From SCUN01 sp964343975 (GTDB lineage Bacteria > Acidobacteriota > Vicinamibacteria > Vicinamibacterales > SCN-69-37), in contig CAYFLU010000072.1 in the NCBI GenBank assembly GCA_964343975.1, positions 1-15,971 on the forward strand: a stretch of DNA of 15,971 nt, given 5' to 3'. Below, piece after piece: positions 6,122 to 12,471 of the stretch (within the stretch, counting starts at the first letter, position 1; every line of letters begins with the position of its first letter). Position numbers and translations under genes: made by a program. The notes under the pieces were generated by a model, which saw only the letters and a program-made list of their open reading frames with translations, had not been told where the DNA came from and ran no database searches.

Positions 6122-7414
6122 TCATCGCCGCGCGTCGAGCAGCGCGTCGATCGCCGCAATGCCCGTCGGCCCATAGCCGGGCCGCACCTCTTCGCCCGCC
6201 TCGAGGAGCAGCCGCACCGTCGCCACGAAGTCGCCCGTGCCCGCGGCCCACCCGTGGCACGCGCCATAGAGACAATTCCCGAGGATCGTCCCGCCAAACG
6301 ACGGATCGGGCGTGTTGAGCGGCGGATCGTAACGCAGCAGGCGCGCCACCATCGCCGCATTGCCGAGAAACGCCGCCCACCGGATGGCCTCGAACCGCTC
6401 GTGCCCGGGCACCCGCGCATCAAACCCGAGATCCAGCATGAGCGAGACCGCGGCCGTGTCGTTCGCAAACGCGCGGTCCGCGATGAGCCGCTGCTGATCC
6501 GTCGAGAGCGTTGCGACGAGGCCAGGGGTGGCCGAGACGATGGCCTCGGCGGCGCCGCGATCGGCGGCCGCGCACGCGTCGAGCAACCGCTGCGCCGGCG
6601 TGGCGCGCGCATGCAGTTGCGCGAGCGCCTCACGACGCCCGAGCAGGCGCGCAACGTCCATCGCCGAGAGGAAATGCCCGAACACCCACCGGTAGATGTC
6701 GCCGCGCTGCGGTGCGATGGCGCCGCCCGGTCGATGCAACGCGCGATAAAGACCGAGGCCCGTGCGATGGTCGAGCGCCGCCGGATCCTCGCGGAGACAA
6801 CGCTCGACACGCGCGACGTCGCCGAGCCCGACCGCGAGGAAGATATCCACCCAGGCGCCGCGCGCCACCAAGAGACGGGCCACCTCCGGCGCGCTCCGCA
6901 CGAGATACTGCGCCGCCGTCGACTCGTGATCCACATCCCGCGCGTCGACCACCGCGCCCCGCTTCAGCAGATACTCCGCAATTTCGACCGTCGACGCGCA
7001 GTGCAGCGGCGTTTTGCCGTCGCCGCCGCGCGCGTGCACGAGCGCAGGATCCGCGTCGACGAGCTCGCGCACGCGCGCCGCCATGCCGAGATGCGCCGCC
7101 GCGAAGATATCGACCACAGCGCCACGCGCGATGAGTGGCGCGGCCTCGTCGGGCGTGATGTCGTACTCGAGCACGCCGAAGGGCCCGGCCCGCCAGTCGC
7201 TCTTGAGATTGATGTCGGCGCCAAACTCCAGAAGCACGTCGAGGAGCGGAAGGTTCTTGCGCGCAACGGTGACCGGGCGGCCGCCGAAGTCGCCGACTGG
7301 CGCGTTGATCGCCGCGCGCACGTCGGCATGCTGCGTGAGCAGCGCACGCGTGGCCGCCGCGTCACCGGCAACGAGTGCGCGCCGAAACTCTTCGACCACG
7401 TTGGGTGATGTCAT
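6122..7414 (-). CDS. ankyrin-repeat protein
   Basis: 430 residues, no signal peptide, built of helical ankyrin-like repeats along most of its length. Clear units include NLPLLDVLLEFGADINLKS (54-72), GDGKTPLHCAST.EIAEYLLKRGAVVDARD (131-160), the unit ending LLVARGAWVD (181-190) and NAAMVARLLRYDPPLN in the C-terminal half. TPLH, the ankyrin signature, appears once; other units are degenerate. Ankyrin stacks bind partner proteins; no enzymatic domain is visible, so the role is unknown. The ATG at 7414 is the first in frame and has no strong ribosome site. It is third in a same-strand row after the cupin and SDR genes, separated from the SDR gene by a 26-base tandem repeat, so operon membership is uncertain. 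Confidence 0.85.
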   Translation of the reverse strand: MTSPNVVEEFRRALVAGDAAATRALLTQHADVRAAINAPVGDFGGRPVTVARKNLPLLDVLLEFGADINLKSDWRAGPFGVLEYDITPDEAAPLIARGAVVDIFAAAHLGMAARVRELVDADPALVHARGGDGKTPLHCASTVEIAEYLLKRGAVVDARDVDHESTAAQYLVRSAPEVARLLVARGAWVDIFLAVGLGDVARVERCLREDPAALDHRTGLGLYRALHRPGGAIAPQRGDIYRWVFGHFLSAMDVARLLGRREALAQLHARATPAQRLLDACAAADRGAAEAIVSATPGLVATLSTDQQRLIADRAFANDTAAVSLMLDLGFDARVPGHERFEAIRWAAFLGNAAMVARLLRYDPPLNTPDPSFGGTILGNCLYGACHGWAAGTGDFVATVRLLLEAGEEVRPGYGPTGIAAIDALLDARR

Positions 7415-7458
7415 TGTCGATCGTGCTCGTGCCGAGCGTCGCTTTCTGGCGTCGTTAC

Positions 7459-7530
7459 TTGGGCGACGCTACCTCGCGACATCATTTGGCGACGCTACCT
7501 AGCGACATCACTTGGCGACGCTACCTCGCG
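7459..7530. repeat. 26-base tandem repeat overlapping the SDR stop codon
   Basis: About 2.7 units: 7459-7485, 7486-7511 and 7512-7530. The shared core is GGCGACGCTACCT followed by CGCGACATCA or AGCGACATCA. The last partial unit contains the stop codon of the SDR gene, so the array starts within that gene's final codons and fills much of the spacer to the ankyrin gene. A diverged unit may precede it (TCTGGCGTCGTTACTT, 7445-7460). Confidence 0.8.
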
Positions 7531-8204
7531 TCGACCGACACGACGTCGCGCTTCGCAAACAGCGTCCAGAACTTCTCGGCCACGTGCTTCGGGTCGATCG
7601 TCGCGTTGCCGCGATCCGACACGGTGCCCTTCACGAGGCCCATCACGACCACTTCGCCCACATACACGCCTTCGCGCGTGAGCCGGTCCGAGAGGAGACC
7701 GACCAGCTTGCGCTTCGCGGCGTTGGCGACGGCCAGCCCCATCGAGCCGATGCGCACGGCCATGGCGTCAACCTTCGGATCGTTCACGCCGAGACCGCCG
7801 TTGGTCACAAGCAACGCGCCCTTCGCCGCCACGAGATCCGGCAGGGCCGCCTGCGCCACCGAGACGAGGCTCGTCACCGCGACGTCGAGCACTTCGCAAA
7901 TGTCGACGGCCTTCGCCGTGAGGAGGTCGCCGGCATTGCGCGACGCGGCATTCCAGTGGATCACGCCAATCGATCCGAGCGCCGCCCGCGCATCGTGCAC
8001 CAGCCGCGCAGCCGCCGCCGGGTTCGACAGATCGACTGCGAACGTCTTCACGTGGATGTTGTCCACCGCCAGCGTGCGCTTCGCCGCGGCCAGCTTCTCG
8101 GCACTCCGCGCGGCGATCCCGACCGTGAATCCTTCAGCCGCAAACCGCCGCACCACCGCATCTGAAATCCCTGTTCCGTACCCACACACCAGCAGTGTCT
8201 TCAT
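7521..8204 (-). CDS. SDR-like Rossmann protein lacking the usual catalytic Tyr
   Basis: 227 residues with a short-chain dehydrogenase/reductase fold. The N-terminal nucleotide-binding loop is GYGTGIS (8-14), with a basic residue after strand 2 (AARS, 31-34) suggesting NADP. DLS (58-60) and HWNAA (83-87, in place of NNAG) follow. At the active site the Lys of YxxxK appears as K164, but position 160 is Ala, not Tyr, and the strand usually carrying the catalytic Ser reads LLVTNGG (131-137). The fold is confident; classical dehydrogenase activity is doubtful. The substrate is unknown. It lies 41 bases downstream of the cupin gene on the same strand, so the two are probably co-transcribed. The C-terminal DAR-stop is encoded inside a tandem repeat. 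Confidence 0.85.
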   Translation of the reverse strand: MKTLLVCGYGTGISDAVVRRFAAEGFTVGIAARSAEKLAAAKRTLAVDNIHVKTFAVDLSNPAAAARLVHDARAALGSIGVIHWNAASRNAGDLLTAKAVDICEVLDVAVTSLVSVAQAALPDLVAAKGALLVTNGGLGVNDPKVDAMAVRIGSMGLAVANAAKRKLVGLLSDRLTREGVYVGEVVVMGLVKGTVSDRGNATIDPKHVAEKFWTLFAKRDVVSVDAR

Positions 8205-8245
8205 TCACACATCCCGAACGACGCCGACGAGTTGCCCCGTATGAC

Positions 8246-8632
8246 TCAGTGCTGATGCGCCGACGGCAACCCGAACCGCGCGACCGTGTCACCCATGAAA
8301 TCGAACTCGATGAGCACCGCCGGCTCATCGCCCACGACCCAGCCGTCGTGGCCCGGATCGATGACAACCGCCTGCGGCGCCGTGAACTCCACCACGCAGC
8401 CGTCGCCGTACTGCATGTGGATCTTGCCCTTCACGAGAAAGCCCACGTGCGCGTGCATGCACAGCCGCGTGCCCGACACGGCCTGCATGTCGCGCGCCCA
8501 CCGGAACCCCACCGGATAGATCACCCGCTTCACGCGGCCCTGCCCCGCCGGCGCAATGTCGATCTGCACCCCGCCCACCTCATGATGCGTGGCGCCGGGT
8601 ACCGGCGCGAACAACGGATCGTTTTCAGCCAT
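8246..8632 (-). CDS. small cupin-domain protein
   Basis: 128 residues, a single cupin barrel. Motif 1 includes H60 and H62 of CMHAHVGFLVKG, with the typical Gly-containing strand after it (KIHMQYGDG). Motif 2 is IDPGHDGWVVGDEPAVLIEF with H95. These His residues probably bind one metal ion. Enzyme or sugar/small-molecule sensor cannot be decided. The start at 8632 is supported by a strong ribosome site, GAGGAAGG, seven bases upstream; upstream in-frame sequence to 8770 has no homology and is rejected. It is first of a minus-strand row with the SDR gene. The ribosome site can pair with an upstream complement (see 8640-8693), a possible translational control. Confidence 0.85.
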   Translation of the reverse strand: MAENDPLFAPVPGATHHEVGGVQIDIAPAGQGRVKRVIYPVGFRWARDMQAVSGTRLCMHAHVGFLVKGKIHMQYGDGCVVEFTAPQAVVIDPGHDGWVVGDEPAVLIEFDFMGDTVARFGLPSAHQH

Positions 8633-8639
8633 CTGCAAT

Positions 8640-8693
8640 CCTTCCTCGACATGCAACGCTACACCAAGGGACCGGACCGTGGCGCGAGGAAGG
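8640..8693 (-). promoter_or_regulatory. possible ribosome-site-sequestering hairpin in the cupin leader
   Basis: CCTTCCTCG (8640-8648) and CGAGGAAGG (8685-8693) are exact complements, 36 bases apart. On the minus-strand message the first-transcribed copy would pair with the ribosome site and hide it. This holds only if transcription starts upstream of 8693. A looser TACACC...GGTGTA dyad (8660-8665, 8692-8697) lies in the same region. Confidence 0.4.
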
Positions 8694-8751
8694 TGTAACC
8701 GGTGCGACGAACACGCCCTCGAATGCACCATCGGGGGCTTCCCATCGGGTG

Positions 8752-8757
8752 TATAAC
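8752..8757 (+). promoter_or_regulatory. possible -10 box (TATAAC) for the 8806 operon
   Basis: TATAAC matches the -10 consensus at five of six positions and would start RNA about 42 bases before the GTG at 8806. No good -35 is visible. Tentative. Confidence 0.35.
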
Positions 8758-8805
8758 GGACGCACCGCATTCGTTCCGACTCGCCCCAAGCCGTTCGAGG
8801 TTCCT

Positions 8806-9705
8806 GTGACGTTCACCACACCCGTCCGCATCTCCACTGCGGCCGCTCTCTGCCTCGCCAGCCTCACCGGCCTCGTCATCACGCGCGCTTTACAGACACC
8901 AAAGCCTTTGGTCCCCGGAGCCTTGGCATACAACACGCCGGCCCCGAAGGCTTCGACAGAGCCCTTCTCAAGCAAGCCGAACGAGTCGTGGGAACGGGAC
9001 ACGCCGATCTTCGCGGCGACATACACCGAGGGCGGCCACAGCATGGCCGTCCTAGTCGTGCGGCACGACGAGAGCGGGAATGACTGCAACGCGTGCCGGG
9101 CTGAACTCGCGGCCTTCGTGTTCCAGCGCACTGGGAACTCTTGGCGGATCGAGAAGACAGCCCGTCACACGACGGCGATTCCCGTGGTCTGGCAGCCCCA
9201 TCTTCGTCTGGTGCGGACGGGGCCGGACAAGCACGCTGTGCTGATCGAAGGCATCACGATGGCACAGGGCGTATGGGGCTATTGGCAGATCCTCGGCCTC
9301 AGCGAGCCGGTCATTCGCGTGCTCCTCAATGATCGCGACGGCGCCGGCGGCAATGGCGGCAGCGATGAAGTGCCCGTGGACTACTCGGCGCGATGGGCGT
9401 TCATCGAGCGCAACGGCAGTGACTACTACGACTTGCGGAAAGTGATGCGCGGCACGGACTACCGCGGCGATCGTGTCGTGCGCATCGGGGAGGCGCATAT
9501 CTTTCGTATGTCCGCACACCGCTTCGTGCGGCTGAAGTCCGCGCGCGACGTTGCGGACACGAAGGCACGGCCTATTCCGAGCTTGACTATCGACCAACTG
9601 GCCATGCGGAATCCGGAAACGATCCGTGCCAAGGGCTTCTCGATCGCAGCGGCGATGCGGATTGTGTGCATCCACGAGCCCGGCATGGTTTGTACTAGCC
9701 GATGA
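8806..9705 (+). CDS. exported protein of unknown function with a CxxC motif
   Basis: 299 residues; no family recognised. Residues 8-27 form a hydrophobic segment after one Arg (VRISTAAALCLASLTGLVIT), read as a signal peptide or N-terminal anchor; there is no convincing lipobox. The rest looks like a soluble extracytoplasmic domain with many beta-type stretches. A CNAC motif lies at 94-97 and two more Cys close the protein near the C-terminus (VCIHEPGMVC), suggesting disulfides or metal binding. The GTG at 8806 is preferred over a GTG at 8749 because the hydrophobic segment then sits at the N-terminus, a CGAGG lies about seven bases upstream, and 8749 overlaps the candidate -10 box. Its stop overlaps the ribosome site of the next gene, so the two form a coupled operon. 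Confidence 0.75.
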   Translation: MTFTTPVRISTAAALCLASLTGLVITRALQTPKPLVPGALAYNTPAPKASTEPFSSKPNESWERDTPIFAATYTEGGHSMAVLVVRHDESGNDCNACRAELAAFVFQRTGNSWRIEKTARHTTAIPVVWQPHLRLVRTGPDKHAVLIEGITMAQGVWGYWQILGLSEPVIRVLLNDRDGAGGNGGSDEVPVDYSARWAFIERNGSDYYDLRKVMRGTDYRGDRVVRIGEAHIFRMSAHRFVRLKSARDVADTKARPIPSLTIDQLAMRNPETIRAKGFSIAAAMRIVCIHEPGMVCTSR

Positions 9706-9710
9706 GGTGA
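9704..9710 (+). promoter_or_regulatory. ribosome site GAGGTGA overlapping the upstream stop
   Basis: GAGGTGA sits six bases before the ATG at 9717 and overlaps the TGA stop of the upstream gene (9703-9705), fixing the start and linking translation of the two genes. Confidence 0.75.
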
Positions 9711-9716
9711 GCTCAC

Positions 9717-11678
9717 ATGGAACTGCAGGAGCGATTTCGGGAAGGCGTGAAGCGCCTTGCGGACCTTGAACGAGAAGAGAACCAACTGCTAGACGCTCAC
9801 GAAGGTCGGGTCGTGGCCATCGTTGACTCCGTGATGTCACCGCCACCTAAGCAAGGCACTCCCCCGGATCCCACGGCTCCCCCCCATTTCGTTCCATTAC
9901 GGGCGTTTCCGCGTCCTCGTGGCGGCGAGCCGGCCCAACCCTCGGTAGCCGACCTCGAAGTCTCTTCGAGCGACCACGTTGCCCGCCGGCTGGCGATCAT
10001 GATCGAGATCACGGTCAAGGGAAGGGAGTGCGCGAAGGCTGCGGAGCGACGAGGAGCCCCTTACCACATCGACTTCGGTCATAGCCCGAGCACACCCGAC
10101 AAGTGGAGGGACGCCTTTGAGACTGCGAGGTCTCTCATCGACCTGCGACCTGCCAACGAGATTCAGGACTCTGAATGGCTGTGGGAGATCAGGCATGCGG
10201 GCGCGGCAATCCATCCGCAACGTATCAATGATCTGCGGCGAACTGACGAACGTCGTAGTGTTTGGATCTCTGCCCAATTCAGCGCTCTCAATTTCCGACT
10301 TCCGCGACAGGGACCTAGCGAGGAAGCGTTCGGCGTTACTCGGAGTGAGGATGGCCCTCTGAGCACGGCCGACTTCGGTGAACCACTCTCGTTCCTTCCC
10401 GGAGTTGACCACACAGCGGACCACGATTTGGAAGAAATGATTGTCGACCACCTGCTGGGTCACCAGCTCGAGATCGCGAGCCTCCAAGATGCGCTCGACC
10501 AAAAGCCTCCACTTGCCGTCCCGAAGGAGTTTCTAGATCTGGTGAGAGTCGTACGGCACGAGGTCTTCGAACTGCTCGCAACGGACGCGGAGTCCCGCAA
10601 CGATCAGTTGCCATCATTCGTAATCTGCTGGTGCGATTTTCAGATCGCGTGCCATACGGACGATCCCGCGGCATTCATCGAAGCAGCCATCCGCTTCGAA
10701 GAATACGGATGGCTGCCTGAAGCCGCTGCGTGCTTTGTGCGAGGCCTCGATTTTGCGAAGGCTGAGCGCATAGTCGATGGGATGGCCGAGAGTTGCAGAA
10801 AAGAGCTCCGTGAAGCGCGAGAGGCTCGCAATAGTCGCCCGTCTGAAGATCTCGCGGATGCGGTTGATTCATCAGGCAATGGAGCGGACATCGACCGCCG
10901 AATGGCCCATCAGGAGTGGATGCTCAAGCACTACCTTGAGTACCGCAGCCGCATTCGCCTCGCGCTGGATCGACGCACCGACGCGTACCAGGACTTTGTT
11001 GAGGCAATCTCATTGAGCCGCAACGCCCCCTTCGCCGAACCGCGAGAGGAATGGATCGAGAACCTGGTTCTTGCTGTGGGTGCCCGGCCAGCAGAACAGA
11101 CGGACTTTGGGCGACTCATCCCAAGAGTTTTGAGGCGATCCAAGTCCAGGCCTACCGTCGAGGCACTCTTGAATTGGCTGGAGCCGCCGTTTGCGGAGGG
11201 AGCAAAGACAGACTGGGTGGCTGGCTTGTTGATGATCTCAGACCCAGCATTCGTCGAAGTATTTGGCAGACGACACGCCTACAGGCATGCGATCCCACGA
11301 TTGGCCGAGGCCGTTAAGCATGAGCTCTTGGCCAGAGTATTCAGACCCTTCAGTGACAATTCGCCTGGCCCTAACCAGCACACCACAGATCCCGAGGAGA
11401 GACGACTACTGGGCGGCCAGGCGACACTCGGCCAATACGTCAAGCTGCTCCAATCGGATGGGGCGTCGCCGATTCATCAAAGATTTGGCCAATGGTTGCC
11501 CCAGCGCAGGCCAAAGCTCTGCAATGAGCTGAAGAAGAATCCCCAAACGGCTCGAAAGAGATTAGCCGATTTGCTCGATCTCAGAAATCGCGCGGAACAT
11601 GAAGTCGCCGAGATGTCCGAGGATGACGTCAAGAAGGTGCTCGAGATCGCTCGCTGGCTCTTGTCCAGCATCGACTAG
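9717..11678 (+). CDS. large protein of unknown function with C-terminal HEPN-like domain
   Basis: 653 residues, cytosolic by appearance. Residues 1-35 are a charged, coiled-coil-like helix; 40-80 are Pro-rich; 130-290 are mixed; 315-450 are helical, TPR-like (AAFIEAAIRFEEYGWLPEAA, then YQDFVEAISLSRNAPF). Residues 560-653 look like a HEPN domain: an all-helical stretch with LLDLRNRAEHE, giving R623-x4-H628, the RX4-6H motif of HEPN ribonucleases, followed by a final amphipathic helix. HEPN proteins commonly act as RNases in toxin-antitoxin and anti-phage systems, or as non-catalytic binding modules. The gene looks less GC-rich, with more A/T at third positions than the flanking ankyrin and S10 genes (by eye), which suggests transfer. 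It is in an operon with the exported CxxC protein and faces higBA. Function unproven; the HEPN call is by motif and helix pattern only. Confidence 0.7.
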   Translation: MELQERFREGVKRLADLEREENQLLDAHEGRVVAIVDSVMSPPPKQGTPPDPTAPPHFVPLRAFPRPRGGEPAQPSVADLEVSSSDHVARRLAIMIEITVKGRECAKAAERRGAPYHIDFGHSPSTPDKWRDAFETARSLIDLRPANEIQDSEWLWEIRHAGAAIHPQRINDLRRTDERRSVWISAQFSALNFRLPRQGPSEEAFGVTRSEDGPLSTADFGEPLSFLPGVDHTADHDLEEMIVDHLLGHQLEIASLQDALDQKPPLAVPKEFLDLVRVVRHEVFELLATDAESRNDQLPSFVICWCDFQIACHTDDPAAFIEAAIRFEEYGWLPEAAACFVRGLDFAKAERIVDGMAESCRKELREAREARNSRPSEDLADAVDSSGNGADIDRRMAHQEWMLKHYLEYRSRIRLALDRRTDAYQDFVEAISLSRNAPFAEPREEWIENLVLAVGARPAEQTDFGRLIPRVLRRSKSRPTVEALLNWLEPPFAEGAKTDWVAGLLMISDPAFVEVFGRRHAYRHAIPRLAEAVKHELLARVFRPFSDNSPGPNQHTTDPEERRLLGGQATLGQYVKLLQSDGASPIHQRFGQWLPQRRPKLCNELKKNPQTARKRLADLLDLRNRAEHEVAEMSEDDVKKVLEIARWLLSSID

Positions 11679-11694
11679 CCGTCGATATCTACTT

Positions 11695-11718
11695 CGAACG
11701 CGCCCGTGAGTGCGTTCG
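11695..11718. terminator. hairpin between convergent genes
   Basis: CGAACGC, a 10-base loop, GCGTTCG: a perfect 7-bp stem 16 bases after the stop of the HEPN gene and 26 bases beyond the higA stop. No U-tract on either side. Confidence 0.4.
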
Positions 11719-11744
11719 CCGTTTCGCTCTGGAGGAGAGTACGG

Positions 11745-12056
11745 CTACGAGGCCGACCGGGCCTCAGCTTGCATCGCCTGATGCAGATCCCAGTCGGCCT
11801 GCAGACGCATCCACAATTGCGCGGAGGTCTTCAGCAGGCGCGACAGGCGCAAGGCCGTGTCGGCGCTGATGCCACGCTTACCGATCACGATCTCGTTGAG
11901 CCGGTTGAGCGAGATGCCAAGCTGTCGCGCGGCTTCGACCTGGCCGAGGCCCAGCGGCTTGAGGTACTCCTCGAGCAGGATCTCGCCCGGCGGGATGGCA
12001 GGGCCGATCCAGTGCGAATTCCTAGTGATAGTCTTCAACGCGGACTTCGTAGGCAT
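11745..12056 (-). CDS. higA: HigA-type antitoxin (XRE helix-turn-helix)
   Basis: 103 residues. The signature PPGEILLEEYLKPLGL (22-37) is the HigA/VapI opening, followed by the HTH helices QVEAARQLGISLNRLNEIVIGKRGISADTALRLSRLL (39-74) and a family-typical WMRLQADWDL (82-91). It neutralises the HigB RNase and represses its own promoter. Toxin first and antitoxin second is the usual higBA order. The ATG at 12056 is preceded by GGGAG and overlaps higB by 35 bases, so the pair is coupled. The overlap is longer than common; a TTG at 12038 would shorten it but has less support. Length matches the family, so the antitoxin appears intact. Confidence 0.92.
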   Translation of the reverse strand: MPTKSALKTITRNSHWIGPAIPPGEILLEEYLKPLGLGQVEAARQLGISLNRLNEIVIGKRGISADTALRLSRLLKTSAQLWMRLQADWDLHQAMQAEARSAS

Positions 12057-12312
12057 TCCCGCTCCCCCATCGGAACGTCAATCGGAACTGGTCGTTCACC
12101 CGCAGGCTGTATCGCCCGGCCTGCCGCCCCTTCAGTGCTTCCAGCCGGTTGCCGGCCGGAATCATCAGGTCTTCCAGTCGCGCGGCAGCATCCAGCAGCA
12201 TCAGCTTCCGCTGCACCACGCGCCACAGCTCCCTGGGAATGCGCCGCGCGTGACGCGTGTTGCGTTCCTGGAACAGATCGGCAGTGGTGTCGTCAGCAAA
12301 CGACTGGATCAC
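12022..12312 (-). CDS. higB: HigB-type mRNA interferase toxin (RelE superfamily)
   Basis: 96 residues, full family length. It opens MIQSFADDTTADLFQ, has the core RKLMLLDAAARLEDLMIP and GNRLEALKG, then GRYSLRVNDQFRLTFRW, and ends in the conserved VEDYH. These match HigB/RelE proteins that cleave mRNA on the ribosome; the basic residues and terminal Tyr-His that support activity are all present. The start is a GTG at 12312, which gives the expected MIxSF opening. It lies 8 bases after the stop of an IS3-type relic frame and just downstream of a perfect operator-like palindrome. Toxin and antitoxin both look intact, so the module may be functional. Confidence 0.93.
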   Translation of the reverse strand: MIQSFADDTTADLFQERNTRHARRIPRELWRVVQRKLMLLDAAARLEDLMIPAGNRLEALKGRQAGRYSLRVNDQFRLTFRWGSGNAYEVRVEDYH

Positions 12313-12319
12313 GGCTGAG

Positions 12320-12454
12320 TCAACGATTACACGCTATCCGTGTAATTTCAAGCCCCCGTTTTTTGCGGATCAGCGTCTTGGTGCGGTCCCTCTTGACGCT
12401 CGCAAAGAACGCGTCGACCACCGCATTGTCCCAGCAGTTGCCTTTCCGACTATG
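12320..12454 (-). pseudogene. IS3-family transposase relic (end of the DDE domain)
   Basis: On the minus strand a short frame reads HSRKGNCWDNAVVDAFFASV then KRDRTKTLIRKKRG and stops at 12320-12322. SRKGNCWDNA..(E)SFFASLKRERT is the conserved end of the IS3-group catalytic core. The Glu of the DDE triad is Asp here, the N-terminal part is absent and the usual ending (NxxRxHSxLGYxSP) is missing. It begins about 18 bases after the fic stop and its last codons run through the higBA operator. No terminal inverted repeats were found, so it is a decayed fragment left by an old insertion or rearrangement. Confidence 0.75.
12326..12346 (-). promoter_or_regulatory. operator-like palindrome upstream of higBA
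   Basis: ATTACACG-CTATC-CGTGTAAT is a perfect 8-bp dyad ending 13 bases before the higB GTG. On the minus strand TTGAAA overlaps its upstream arm and TGTAAT lies in the downstream arm, but they are only 14 bases apart, so the exact promoter boxes are unsure. HigA (or HigBA) binding here is the natural reading. Confidence 0.6.
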
Positions 12455-12471
12455 CTCGGTTCGAGGCGACC

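Noticed and set aside
6254..7408. 384-codon plus-strand open frame opposite the ankyrin gene
   Set aside because: Arg-rich shadow of a clear ankyrin-repeat gene; no domain, no ribosome site.
8749..8805. Earlier GTG start for the exported CxxC protein
   Set aside because: It would bury the signal-like segment and overlaps the TATAAC box.
9052..9846. 264-codon minus-strand frame opposite the exported protein
   Set aside because: No motif, and the plus-strand operon has a signal segment and a strong coupled ribosome site.
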